A stretch of 64,000 nt of DNA. Source: Aureibaculum algae (GTDB lineage Bacteria > Bacteroidota > Bacteroidia > Flavobacteriales > Flavobacteriaceae). The stretch lies in contig NZ_CP040749.1 of NCBI RefSeq assembly GCF_006065315.1, positions 434,001 through 498,000 of the forward strand, written 5' to 3'. The notes under the pieces are model-generated. The model searched no databases, was not told the DNA's origin, and was given only the letters and a program-made list of their open reading frames with translations. A program made the translations under genes and the position numbers. The stretch's first letter is position 1. Each line of letters begins with the position of its first letter. Of the stretch, positions 24,266 through 32,797 are shown one piece after another.

Positions 24266-25096
24266 TTATATTTTAAAAGTCACAACAGGTCTTAGAGCGT
24301 GATTCGCTAATTCTTTACTAATACTTTCGTTGAATAATTGTGATAAACCACTTCTTCCGTGAGTGTTTATGGCGATAACGTCTGCATCTATTTCTTTACC
24401 GTAGTTTAAAATACCTTCTTCAATACTGGTGTCATTATAAATGTTAGCAGTGTAGTCTTCTAGTTTAAAAGATGAAATATAGTTGTTTATTTTTTCTCTT
24501 GAATCTCTAGTAGACTCAAAATTATGAATAGTGTTTATATAAAGAAAATGAATTTTAGCGTTAAAAAGCGTAGCAAAGTCAATCACTTTTTGGAAATTTT
24601 TCTTACTGTTTTCACTAAAATCTGAAGCGAAGATCATGTTTTTAATTTTGAAATTCTCAATATCTTGCTTGATAACTAAAACAGGAATATCTGATTGTCT
24701 CACTACTTTTTCAGTATTAGACCCAACTAACATCTCTTTGATTCCGGTGGCACCTTGTGACCCCATAACAATAAGTTCCACTTTGTTTTTACTACTTTCT
24801 TCAATAACACCTTGAAAAGCTTTTTTAAAAATCACAGACTCAATAACCTTTATACCATCAAAAAAAGGAAACGCTTTAAATTCTGCGAATTTTTTGTGAA
24901 TCGTTTTCATATAAAAGATCGTTTGTGCTCCACCACCTAAATTGCTTTCAGTCATTGGATCTACTGAGGTAGAGGGGATGTCTAACATGTGTAGTAAGAT
25001 AATTTGACTATTGGTTTGTTTTGCAATTGAAGCTGCAACTTTACAGGCGTATTTTGCTTCTTCAGAAAAATCGATAGGTACAAGAATTGTTTTCAT
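24266..25096 (-). CDS. Universal stress protein, tandem UspA domains (copy 1)
   Basis: The 276-residue protein has two Usp domains. The first begins MKTILVPIDFSEEAKYA and has the ATP-loop-like GSQGATGIKEMLVGSNTEKVV. The second begins MIFASDFSENSKK and ends NTHGRSGLSQLFNESIS. It is strongly similar along its whole length to the next upstream gene, so the two arose by tandem duplication. No nearby partner explains the stress sensed. The LacI gene lies 165 bp downstream; the gap holds no recognisable feature. Confidence 0.9.
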   Translation of the reverse strand: MKTILVPIDFSEEAKYACKVAASIAKQTNSQIILLHMLDIPSTSVDPMTESNLGGGAQTIFYMKTIHKKFAEFKAFPFFDGIKVIESVIFKKAFQGVIEESSKNKVELIVMGSQGATGIKEMLVGSNTEKVVRQSDIPVLVIKQDIENFKIKNMIFASDFSENSKKNFQKVIDFATLFNAKIHFLYINTIHNFESTRDSREKINNYISSFKLEDYTANIYNDTSIEEGILNYGKEIDADVIAINTHGRSGLSQLFNESISKELANHALRPVVTFKI

Positions 25097-25153
25097 AGGT
25101 AGTGGTTAATGGGTCAATTATAATTCTCTAATTTAATCAATTTTTCTCAATTA

Positions 25154-25188
25154 AAAAAGGCTCCTTTTATTTAAAAGAGCCTTTTATA
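25154..25188. terminator. Terminator between the two universal stress genes
   Basis: AAAGGCTC and GAGCCTTT form the stem around TTTTATTTAAAA-type loop sequence, with A/T runs on both sides. It lies between the two Usp genes and should uncouple their transcription. Confidence 0.65.
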
Positions 25189-25207
25189 AATTATATGTAA
25201 TTTATGT

Positions 25208-26038
25208 TTAAATTTTAAAAGTTACAACTGGTCGTAATGCATGATTAGCCAGCTCTTTACTGATACTTTCATTAAATAATTGTGCTAACCCACTTCTTCC
25301 ATGTGTGTTTATAGCTATAATGTCGGCATTAATTTTTTTACCATAATTTAAGATGCCCTCTTCAATAGTGTAGTCATTATAGGTGTTTAATGTGAAGTCT
25401 TTGATTTCAAAATCGGTTACAAAATTTTTCAATTTGGTATTAGTGACTTCTGTTGGTTCAAAGTTTCGAGCGGTGTTGATAAAAAGTAAATGTAATTTTG
25501 CTTTAAACATATTTGCAAAATCAATTACATTTTGGAATGATTTTTTACTGCCTTCCCCAAAGTCAGAAGCAAAAATAATATTATTAATCTCAAAATTTTC
25601 AATATCTTGCTTGATAACCAAAACAGGAATGTCTGATTGTCTAACTACTTTTTCAGTATTTGAGCCCACTAACATTTCTTTAAGACCTGTAGAGCCTTGA
25701 GAGCCCATAACAATTAAATCAACATCGTTATTTTTACTTTCTTCAATTACGCCTTCAAAAGCTTTATGAAATTTAACATTTTCATTTATTTTTACACCAT
25801 CAAAGAAAGGTTGTTTTTTTAATTTTTCAAAACGTCTATGAATACCTTTCATAAAAAGGATGGTTTGAGCACCGCCTCTTGTAATGTCTGATTCAAGAGG
25901 GTCAATAGCATCCGTTGGGATGTCTAACATGTGCAATAAAATTATTTCACTTCCTGTTTTTTTAGCTATCGAAGCGGCTACTTTACAGGCATATTTTGCT
26001 TCATCCGAAAAGTCGATAGGAACAAGTATTTTTTTCAT
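25208..26038 (-). CDS. Universal stress protein, tandem UspA domains (copy 2)
   Basis: The 276-residue paralogue of the preceding Usp gene has the same length and nearly the same C-terminus (AINTHGRSGLAQLFNESIS). The first domain starts MKKILVPIDFSDEAKYA and keeps GSQGSTGLKEMLVGSNTEKVV. The second starts IIFASDFGEGSKK. The copies differ mostly in the helices between strands, around residues 45-85 and 185-215, which suggests divergence of partner or ligand. It is divergent from rimP, with 162 bp between the start codons. Confidence 0.9.
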   Translation of the reverse strand: MKKILVPIDFSDEAKYACKVAASIAKKTGSEIILLHMLDIPTDAIDPLESDITRGGAQTILFMKGIHRRFEKLKKQPFFDGVKINENVKFHKAFEGVIEESKNNDVDLIVMGSQGSTGLKEMLVGSNTEKVVRQSDIPVLVIKQDIENFEINNIIFASDFGEGSKKSFQNVIDFANMFKAKLHLLFINTARNFEPTEVTNTKLKNFVTDFEIKDFTLNTYNDYTIEEGILNYGKKINADIIAINTHGRSGLAQLFNESISKELANHALRPVVTFKI

Positions 26039-26104
26039 TAGAATAGGATTTAAATTGTGTTAAGCTTAAAGTTATAACTTTATAACGATAAAAAACGCTG
26101 ATTC

Positions 26105-26135
26105 TTGTCATTCTGAGTTAGAATTTATATATTTG
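26105..26135 (+). promoter_or_regulatory. Promoter of the rimP-nusA-infB operon
   Basis: TTG at 26105-26107, a 20-bp spacer and TATATTTG at 26128-26135 match the Bacteroidota TTG/TAnnTTTG promoter. Transcription should start about 26142, leaving a leader of about 60 nt before the rimP GTG. Confidence 0.6.
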
Positions 26136-26163
26136 CAGTCGAAAACAGAGATAGTTTGGAATG

Positions 26164-26189
26164 GAGGGGACGAAAAGTCCCCTCTTTTT
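26164..26189 (+). terminator. Terminator-like leader hairpin just before rimP
   Basis: GAGGGGAC (26164-26171), loop GAAAA and GTCCCCTC (26177-26184) form a perfect 8-bp GC-rich stem followed by five T. It lies inside the 5' leader, between the promoter and the rimP start. It could attenuate the operon, whose product NusA itself affects pausing and termination. Confidence 0.55.
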
Positions 26190-26200
26190 ATATAAAAAAA

Positions 26201-26659
26201 GTGAGAGAACAAGTCGAAAAACTAGTTGAAGAAGCAATTCAAGAAAACCCTAAATTGTTTTTAATTGATTTAAAAATCTCGCCAGATAATACAATAACTA
26301 TTATTGTTGATGGAGATGAAGGCGTGTCGATTAAGGAGTGTATGAGGATTAGTCGAAGTGTTGATAGTAATTTAGATAGAGAAACTACTGACTTTTCATT
26401 AGAAGTGTCTTCACCAGGACTGTCAGAACCATTCGTTAATAATAGACAGTACAATAAAAATTTGGGTAAAAATTTAGAGGTTCAAACAGAAACTGATAAA
26501 TTTGAAGGCAAACTTTTAGAAGTTAATGACGAAGCGATTACCTTAGAATGGAAAGTGAGAGAGCCAAAACCAATTGGTAAAGGGAAGGTTACTGTTGTTA
26601 AAACAGCAGTTTTACGATACGAAAGTATAAAACGAGCAAAAGTGAAATTAAAATTTTAA
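26201..26659 (+). CDS. rimP: Ribosome maturation factor RimP
   Basis: The GTG at 26201 gives 152 residues starting VREQVEKLVEEAIQE, the usual RimP N-terminus. A TTG reading from 26156 would run through the leader hairpin and is unlikely. Conserved segments are LFLIDLKISPDNTITIIVDGDEGVSIKECMRISRSV and LDRETTDFSLEVSSPGLSEPF, followed by the SH3-like C-terminal domain. RimP assists 30S subunit assembly. It is first in the operon with nusA, 10 bp upstream of that gene. Confidence 0.93.
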   Translation: MREQVEKLVEEAIQENPKLFLIDLKISPDNTITIIVDGDEGVSIKECMRISRSVDSNLDRETTDFSLEVSSPGLSEPFVNNRQYNKNLGKNLEVQTETDKFEGKLLEVNDEAITLEWKVREPKPIGKGKVTVVKTAVLRYESIKRAKVKLKF

Positions 26660-26669
26660 TTGAAAGAGG

Positions 26670-27917
26670 ATGGAAAACATCGCATTAATAGAGTCTTTTT
26701 CTGAGTTTAAAGATGATAAAAGTATTGATAGAGTAACGCTTATGGCGATACTGGAAGATGTATTTAGAGCTGCCTTAAAAAGAAAGTATGGTTCTGATGA
26801 TAACTTTGATATTATTATAAATCCCGATAAAGGAGATTTAGAAATTTGGAGAAACAGAATCGTTGTTAATGATGGCGAAGTAGAAGAGCCAAATGAGGAG
26901 ATTTCATTATCTGATGCTCGTAAAATTGAGCCCGATTTTGAAGTTGGTGAAGATGTATCTGAGGAAGTGAAATTAGAAGATTTAGGTAGAAGAGCAATTT
27001 TAGCTTTACGCCAAAATCTGATTTCTAAAATTCATGAGCATGATAATACAAATATCTTTAAACAATTTAAAGATTTAGAAGGTGAAATTTATAGTGCGGA
27101 AGTGCATCATATTAGACATAATGCTGTAATTTTACTCGATGATGATGGAAATGAGATTGTGTTGCCAAAGAGTGAGCAGATAAGATCTGATTATTTTAGA
27201 AAAGGAGAGTCTGTTCGTGGTATCATAAAATCAGTTGAGTTACGTGGAAACAAACCCACTATTATAATGTCTAGAACAGCACCAGAATTCTTAGTTAAAT
27301 TATTTGAACAAGAAATTCCTGAAGTTTTCGATGGTTTAATAACTATTGAGCGTGTGGCTAGAATACCAGGTGAAAAAGCCAAAGTAGCGGTAGATTCTTA
27401 TGATGATAGAATAGATCCTGTTGGAGCTTGTGTCGGAATGAAAGGATCTCGTATTCATGGTATAGTACGTGAGTTAGGTAATGAAAATATTGATGTTATC
27501 AATTACACTAAAAACGACCAAATATTTATTGCAAGAGCATTAAGTCCAGCTAAAGTTACTTCTATGGTAATTAAAGAAGCTATTGAAGGTGAAAAACCTA
27601 GAGTTGATGTGTTTTTGATGCCAGATCAGGTATCAAAAGCAATTGGTAAAGGTGGTGTAAATATCCGTTTAGCAAGTCAATTGACCGGTTATGAGCTAGA
27701 CGTACAACGAGAAGGTATTGCAGATGAAGATGTTGAATTAACAGAATTTTCTGATGAAATAGAAGCTTGGGTAATTGCTGAATTTAAAAACATTGGTTTA
27801 GATACAGCAAGAAGTGTATTAGACTTGGATGTTAGCGACTTAGTAAAAAGAACAGATTTAGAAGAAGAAACTATAATCGATGTTCAAAAGATATTAAGAG
27901 AAGAGTTTGAAGATTAA
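26670..27917 (+). CDS. nusA: Transcription termination/antitermination factor NusA
   Basis: The 415-residue protein has an N-terminal RNA-polymerase-binding domain, an S1 domain (about 130-200) and two KH domains with GMKGSRIHGIV at about 256 and GKGGVNIRLASQLTGYEL at about 325. The short acidic tail (DLEEETIIDVQKILREEFED) replaces the longer C-terminal repeats of Escherichia coli NusA, as is usual in Bacteroidota. It lies between rimP and infB in the standard operon order. Confidence 0.96.
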   Translation: MENIALIESFSEFKDDKSIDRVTLMAILEDVFRAALKRKYGSDDNFDIIINPDKGDLEIWRNRIVVNDGEVEEPNEEISLSDARKIEPDFEVGEDVSEEVKLEDLGRRAILALRQNLISKIHEHDNTNIFKQFKDLEGEIYSAEVHHIRHNAVILLDDDGNEIVLPKSEQIRSDYFRKGESVRGIIKSVELRGNKPTIIMSRTAPEFLVKLFEQEIPEVFDGLITIERVARIPGEKAKVAVDSYDDRIDPVGACVGMKGSRIHGIVRELGNENIDVINYTKNDQIFIARALSPAKVTSMVIKEAIEGEKPRVDVFLMPDQVSKAIGKGGVNIRLASQLTGYELDVQREGIADEDVELTEFSDEIEAWVIAEFKNIGLDTARSVLDLDVSDLVKRTDLEEETIIDVQKILREEFED

Positions 27918-27979
27918 CATTAGAATAATGTAGTAATCGGTTTAACGAATAAAAGTAAAGTAGTAATTTAAATAATTGT

Positions 27980-30790
27980 ATGGCTGAAAATAAAACATTG
28001 AGGCTTAATAAAGTTTTAAGAGAATTAAACATCTCATTAGATAGAGCTGTAGAGCATCTTGCCAGTAAGGGCTTTGAAGTAGATGCAAGACCTACAACTA
28101 AGATTTCTGGTGAGGTTTATTCTGTGCTGTTAGACGAATTTCAAACCGATAAGAGTAAAAAAGTTGCTTCGAAAGAAGTGGGTGAAGAAAAACGTAAGGA
28201 GAAAGAGGCGTTGCGTATTGTTCAAGAACAAGAGCAAGAGAAAAAACGTTTACAACAAGAAGCGAAAAGGGAAATTTTTAAGACCGAGTCTGAAAAATTA
28301 GCTGGAGTAAAAACAGTTGGTAAAATAGATATTGAGGGCAAAGAAGTTAAAAAAGCGGAAAAAGTAGTAAAGGAGGAAGCTAAAGTTGAAAAAGTAGTGG
28401 AAGAACCTGTTGCTAAAAAAGAGACCCCTAAAAAGATAGAGCCGGAAGTTATAAAGAGAGAGAAGTTATCAGGTCTAAAACAAGTTGGTAAAATAGACAT
28501 AGATAAAATAGGAGGTAAAAAGAAGGTTGTTAAAAAAGAAGAGCCTAAACCCGAAAAGAAAGTAGAAGAGGTTGTTGTAGAAAAGGTTGAAGATAAGGTA
28601 GTTGAGCCTATTAAAATTGAAACCAAATATCAAAAATTAACAGGTCCTAAACAGGTTGGAGAAAAAATTGATTTAAAGCAATTTGAAAAACCTAAAAAGA
28701 AACCTGAGAAAAAAGAAAGTACTGCAAGAAGACCTGTTGGAGACGCTAGCAAAAGAAAGCGTAAGAGAATCAATAAACCGACAACCGGTGGTGGAGGAGG
28801 AGCTGCACGTTCAGGAAGCGGTAGCACAGGTTTTAGACCAGGTGCAAAAGGTAGAGGTAGAAAAGCGGTTGTAAAAGCTGAGCCTACAGAAGAAGACGTA
28901 CAAAAACAAATTAGAGAAACTTTAGAGAAACTTCAAGGTAAATCTAAAAAAGGAAAAGGAGCAAAATACCGTAGAGAGAAACGAGATCAACACCGTCAAC
29001 AAACGGAAATTGATCAAGAAATTGCAGCAGCAGAAAGTAAAACAATTAAAGTTACTGAATTTGTAACTGCAAGTGAGTTGGCTACTATGATGAGCGTTTC
29101 GGTTACGGATATTATTTCAGCATGTATGTCATTAGGAATGATGGTAACAATGAATCAGCGTTTAGATGCTGAAACACTTACTATTGTTGCTGAAGAATTT
29201 GGTTATGAAGTTGAATTTGTAAGTGCTGAGGTTGAAGAGGCTGTTGAAGAAATAGAAGATAATCCTGAAGATTTAGAGCCTAGAGCTCCTATCGTTACAG
29301 TGATGGGTCACGTAGATCATGGTAAAACATCTCTACTTGATTATATTAGAAAGGCAAATGTTATTGGTGGTGAGTCAGGTGGTATAACACAGCATATTGG
29401 TGCATATAGTGTTACGCTTCCTAATAAACAAAAAATTACATTTTTAGATACACCAGGTCACGAGGCATTTACTGCCATGCGTGCACGTGGTGCTCAAGTA
29501 ACCGATATTGTAATTATTGTAATTGCAGCAGATGACTCTATAATGCCACAAACAAAAGAGGCAATTAGCCATGCTCAAGCAGCAGGCGTTCCTTTAGTGT
29601 TTGCTATTAACAAAATAGATAAACCAGATGCTAATCCTGATAAGGTTAAAGAAGAATTAGCTCAAATGAATCTTTTAGTTGAAGATTGGGGTGGTAAAGT
29701 ACAATCTCATGATATTTCAGCTAAAGTAGGTACTGGTGTAGAAGATTTATTAGAAAAAGTAATGTTAGAGGCTGAATTATTAGAGCTAAAAGCAAATCCT
29801 AATAAAAATGCAATTGGTACCGTTGTTGAAGCTTTACTAGATAAAGGTAAAGGTTATGTGTCTACTATTTTAGTGGAGTCAGGTACCTTAAAAATTGGAG
29901 ATTATCTATTAGCAGGTAAACATAGTGGTAAAATAAAAGCCATGCATGATGAGCGTGGTAAAAATCTTAAAAAAGCGGGTCCATCAACTCCTGTTTCTAT
30001 TTTAGGTTTAGATGGTGCTCCACAAGCGGGTGATAAATTCAGAGTATTTGATGATGAGCGTGAAGCGAAGCAAATTGCATCTAAAAGAGATCAATTACAA
30101 CGTGAACAATCAGTTAGAACTCAACGTCATATTACATTAGATGAAATTGGACGAAGAATTGCTTTAGGCGAATTTAAAGAGCTTAATATTATTCTTAAAG
30201 GTGATGTGGATGGTTCTGTTGAAGCTTTGACAGATTCATTACAGAAATTATCTACAGAAGAGATTCAAGTTAATATTATTCATAAAGGAGTTGGTGCTAT
30301 AACAGAATCTGATGTGTTATTGGCTTCTGCATCTGATGCTATTGTTATTGGATTTAACGTAAGACCTTCAGGAAATGCTAGAATTTTAGCAGATAGAGAA
30401 GAAATAGATATCCGAAATTATTCTATTATTTATAAAGTAATAGATGAAATTAAAGATGCTATGGAAGGTATGCTTTCTCCTGAAATGATTGAGGAAGTTA
30501 CAGGTAACGCTGAAATTAGAGAAACTTATAAAATATCTAAAGTAGGTACAATCGCTGGTTGTATGGTTACTGATGGTAAAATATTCAGAAATTCTAAAAT
30601 TAGAATCATTAGAGATAGTGTGGTAGTTTTTGATGGTGAATTAGCTTCATTAAAACGATTTAAAGACGATGCTAAAGAAGTAGCTAAGGGTTACGATTGT
30701 GGTATCCAAATAAAAAATTATAATGATATTCAAGAGTTGGATGTTATTGAAGCCTACCAAGAAGTAGCAGTTAAAAAGAAATTAAAATAA
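27980..30790 (+). CDS. infB: Translation initiation factor IF-2
   Basis: The 936-residue protein has an N-terminal IF2_N helix bundle ([23 protein letters not shown]) and a long lysine/glutamate-rich linker. The linker carries three related repeats: [26 protein letters not shown] and [14 protein letters not shown]. The GTPase domain begins at about residue 435 with G1 GHVDHGKT at about 441, DTPGHEAF, and NKID at about 543, followed by domains II-IV. It places initiator tRNA on the ribosome. The gene ends 30 bp before a strong terminator. Confidence 0.97.
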   Translation: MAENKTLRLNKVLRELNISLDRAVEHLASKGFEVDARPTTKISGEVYSVLLDEFQTDKSKKVASKEVGEEKRKEKEALRIVQEQEQEKKRLQQEAKREIFKTESEKLAGVKTVGKIDIEGKEVKKAEKVVKEEAKVEKVVEEPVAKKETPKKIEPEVIKREKLSGLKQVGKIDIDKIGGKKKVVKKEEPKPEKKVEEVVVEKVEDKVVEPIKIETKYQKLTGPKQVGEKIDLKQFEKPKKKPEKKESTARRPVGDASKRKRKRINKPTTGGGGGAARSGSGSTGFRPGAKGRGRKAVVKAEPTEEDVQKQIRETLEKLQGKSKKGKGAKYRREKRDQHRQQTEIDQEIAAAESKTIKVTEFVTASELATMMSVSVTDIISACMSLGMMVTMNQRLDAETLTIVAEEFGYEVEFVSAEVEEAVEEIEDNPEDLEPRAPIVTVMGHVDHGKTSLLDYIRKANVIGGESGGITQHIGAYSVTLPNKQKITFLDTPGHEAFTAMRARGAQVTDIVIIVIAADDSIMPQTKEAISHAQAAGVPLVFAINKIDKPDANPDKVKEELAQMNLLVEDWGGKVQSHDISAKVGTGVEDLLEKVMLEAELLELKANPNKNAIGTVVEALLDKGKGYVSTILVESGTLKIGDYLLAGKHSGKIKAMHDERGKNLKKAGPSTPVSILGLDGAPQAGDKFRVFDDEREAKQIASKRDQLQREQSVRTQRHITLDEIGRRIALGEFKELNIILKGDVDGSVEALTDSLQKLSTEEIQVNIIHKGVGAITESDVLLASASDAIVIGFNVRPSGNARILADREEIDIRNYSIIYKVIDEIKDAMEGMLSPEMIEEVTGNAEIRETYKISKVGTIAGCMVTDGKIFRNSKIRIIRDSVVVFDGELASLKRFKDDAKEVAKGYDCGIQIKNYNDIQELDVIEAYQEVAVKKKLK

Positions 30791-30821
30791 ATGTTTAGAT
30801 TCTTTTAGACTTGATATAAAT

Positions 30822-30855
30822 AAAAAAAATCCGCTTTTAAGCGGATTTTTTTTAT
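30822..30855. terminator. Bidirectional terminator after infB
   Basis: AAAAATCCGC and GCGGATTTTT form a perfect stem around TTTTAA, with A-run before and T-run after. It serves infB on the plus strand and the convergent lipoprotein gene on the minus strand. Confidence 0.9.
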
Positions 30856-30872
30856 GTCTTATAGTTATAGAT

Positions 30873-31523
30873 TTATTTAAAACGAGTTGTATTTAGCACT
30901 TGCATTAAATTTTCTAATTGATCATCTGAACCGTAGGTTGCAACATAAAGTATTGCAAATCCATTTAAAATGGTTGACATGTAACGTTGTTTTATTTTTA
31001 GGCCCTGCATTGTTAATACACCATCAAAATAGTGAAATGTTTTCCCATCTATATCTATCGTTTTAGTATCGCCTTTTATTTCTATAGGAACATTATTGTT
31101 TCTAAATTGTTTTTTACTCGCTTCTAAATAAGCATCTCCATCTTTTATAGTAGCGGATGAAATACCTAAATTTTCGGCTACTAATGTGAAATTTGAATTT
31201 AACACTGTAGGATCTTGATATGTAGCCAAGTCAAATTGAGATGCCATTAACAAATTGGCAGAAGTAATTTCTGCAGCTTTAATTGCTTTTGCAAGCTTTT
31301 CACCACCAATAGCATTAGCACCTTCATCTTGTAATATTTTTTGGGTTTCTTGGTCTTGTACATGCCATCCATCTGGAATTTCCATTGTTAGTCCAAAAAA
31401 ATTATTGGTATAGGTATTTTTATCAACTTTTCCGTAATCGAAATCAGTTGGTATTTCTCGTCCGCAACTCATTAAAGAAAGGGCACATACAGCAATAAAT
31501 AAAAATTGTTTCATTGTTTTCAT
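30873..31523 (-). CDS. Envelope lipoprotein of unknown function (216 aa)
   Basis: A lipoprotein signal (FLFIAVCALSLMSCGRE, C20) is followed by a domain with NNFFGLTMEIPDGWHVQDQETQKIL and IDGKTFHYFDGVLTMQGLKIKQRYMSTILNGFAILYV. This looks like PsbP/DcrB-type stress proteins, which often have an IPxGW segment near the N-terminus. I cannot name the family. Its promoter region carries the CCCCTGTAA motif shared with two other operons in the window, so it is probably co-regulated with them. Confidence 0.7.
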   Translation of the reverse strand: MKTMKQFLFIAVCALSLMSCGREIPTDFDYGKVDKNTYTNNFFGLTMEIPDGWHVQDQETQKILQDEGANAIGGEKLAKAIKAAEITSANLLMASQFDLATYQDPTVLNSNFTLVAENLGISSATIKDGDAYLEASKKQFRNNNVPIEIKGDTKTIDIDGKTFHYFDGVLTMQGLKIKQRYMSTILNGFAILYVATYGSDDQLENLMQVLNTTRFK

Positions 31524-31563
31524 ACTATTAGTTTTTGTTATTGATTAATTGATTATTTTGTTA

Positions 31564-31632
31564 CAAAGATGCATGGTAAGAGAGAAGAAGTTTAGACTGT
31601 AAGAAGGCAATTTGTTACCCCTGTAAACGGGT
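31564..31632 (-). promoter_or_regulatory. Promoter with CCCCTGTAA operator, site A
   Basis: CCCCTGTAA (31618-31626) followed by ACGGG is an imperfect inverted repeat 95 bp upstream of the lipoprotein start. About 47 bp closer to the gene is CAAAGATG (31564-31571), which reads CATCTTTG on the minus strand, a -7-like element. The same arrangement occurs upstream of 33967 and 56299. Confidence 0.55.
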
Positions 31633-31662
31633 GTTAAATAAAGGTTTGAAAATTTTTATAAA

Positions 31663-31692
31663 AAAATGCCCTCAAGAAATTGAGGGCATTTA
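31663..31692 (-). terminator. Terminator of the S1C protease operon
   Basis: AATGCCCTCAA (31665-31675) pairs with TTGAGGGCATT (31680-31690). On the minus strand it is followed by a run of T. It lies 20 bp after the protease stop codon. Confidence 0.88.
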
Positions 31693-31711
31693 ATAGGATT
31701 AACTATGAGGT

Positions 31712-32779
31712 TTAAACTTTTGCTGCAATGGACATTTCGCAGCCGTAATTGTCAACAAAAAAGTCATCTAACTCATCGGCTTTTAAAGCTAAGTTTTTAA
31801 TATTTTCTTTTATCTCATCTGCATGGTCAGAATAGATGTCAGACAAATGCGTACGGTAAGATAAAAAGATGGTGTTGTTATAGATTCCTAAAGAATAGGG
31901 TGACACATTATCTTTTAATAGAAAGTCCATTACTTCTTGTAGGTTTTGTTTTGGTAATTTATTTAATGGTGACGTGGCAAATAAGTAATTTCTATTATAT
32001 ACAAATATGCGTATTTGAGCACTACCTTGATGGAATTCCCAAAAGTCTCTTCCTGCTCTTCCAAGTACAGGGTCCATACCCAATTCAACCAAAGTAGATT
32101 CAACAAAATTTGCAAAATGTGATTTCTCAAACTCTTCAAATAATGAAATGTCAATATCGCTACCGCAGTTTACACAAAATTCACTTTCTTCAATAGTATA
32201 ACTATCGCATGAGTTACATTTTACATGATAAGCAATGTCGGTGCTGATAAAATCTTTTATCTCTTTAATAACGTCTAAATGCCTAATACCAAAACCAACA
32301 TTATCAGCATCTGTAAATTTAGAGGTAGTTACTCCCATTAAATTACCAGCTTCATTTAGCATTGGTCCACCAGAGTTTCCTGGGTTTACCGCAGCATCAG
32401 TTTGAATGAAGTGTCTATTGCCCATTGGTTGACTTACAGAAGATACAATACCTTCAGTAACAGTGTACGGCATACCAAAAGGATAACCGTTTATGAATAT
32501 TTTTTGCGTATTTGTAATTTCAATATCTTCATCTAAAGTAATGCCAACTTCTTTATTTTCGTAACCCTCTATATATAAGAAGGCGAGGTCAACATCGCGA
32601 TTTACCATAACAACTTTAGCAACAAATCGGTCTTTCTTATAATCTTCTACAGCAACGGATTTGTTGCCTTCTATTACGTGATAATTGGTTATAATATGAT
32701 TGTTGCCTGAAATAGTGAAACCACTACCTGTGCCTGATCCTGTAATAATTTTATATATTGATTTTTCTATATTTTGCAT
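31712..32779 (-). CDS. Cytoplasmic S1C (DegP-like) serine protease with zinc ribbon and YbjN-like C-terminal domain
   Basis: The 355-residue protein has no signal peptide. The trypsin-like domain (1-175) has catalytic H34 (NYHVIEG), D64 (DVDLAFL) and S136 (NPGNSGGP). A zinc ribbon follows with C188, C191, C202 and C205. Residues about 212-355 look like a YbjN/type III secretion-chaperone-like fold. Classical DegP proteins are periplasmic and have PDZ domains; this one has neither export signal nor PDZ domain. It follows an unknown 389-aa gene by 18 bp and is probably co-transcribed under the CCCCTGTAA motif. Confidence 0.85.
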   Translation of the reverse strand: MQNIEKSIYKIITGSGTGSGFTISGNNHIITNYHVIEGNKSVAVEDYKKDRFVAKVVMVNRDVDLAFLYIEGYENKEVGITLDEDIEITNTQKIFINGYPFGMPYTVTEGIVSSVSQPMGNRHFIQTDAAVNPGNSGGPMLNEAGNLMGVTTSKFTDADNVGFGIRHLDVIKEIKDFISTDIAYHVKCNSCDSYTIEESEFCVNCGSDIDISLFEEFEKSHFANFVESTLVELGMDPVLGRAGRDFWEFHQGSAQIRIFVYNRNYLFATSPLNKLPKQNLQEVMDFLLKDNVSPYSLGIYNNTIFLSYRTHLSDIYSDHADEIKENIKNLALKADELDDFFVDNYGCEMSIAAKV

Positions 32780-32797
32780 AATTTCTATCTTTTAATT

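Noticed and set aside
26156..26200. TTG start of rimP at 26156
   Set aside because: It would translate the leader hairpin; the GTG at 26201 gives the usual RimP N-terminus.
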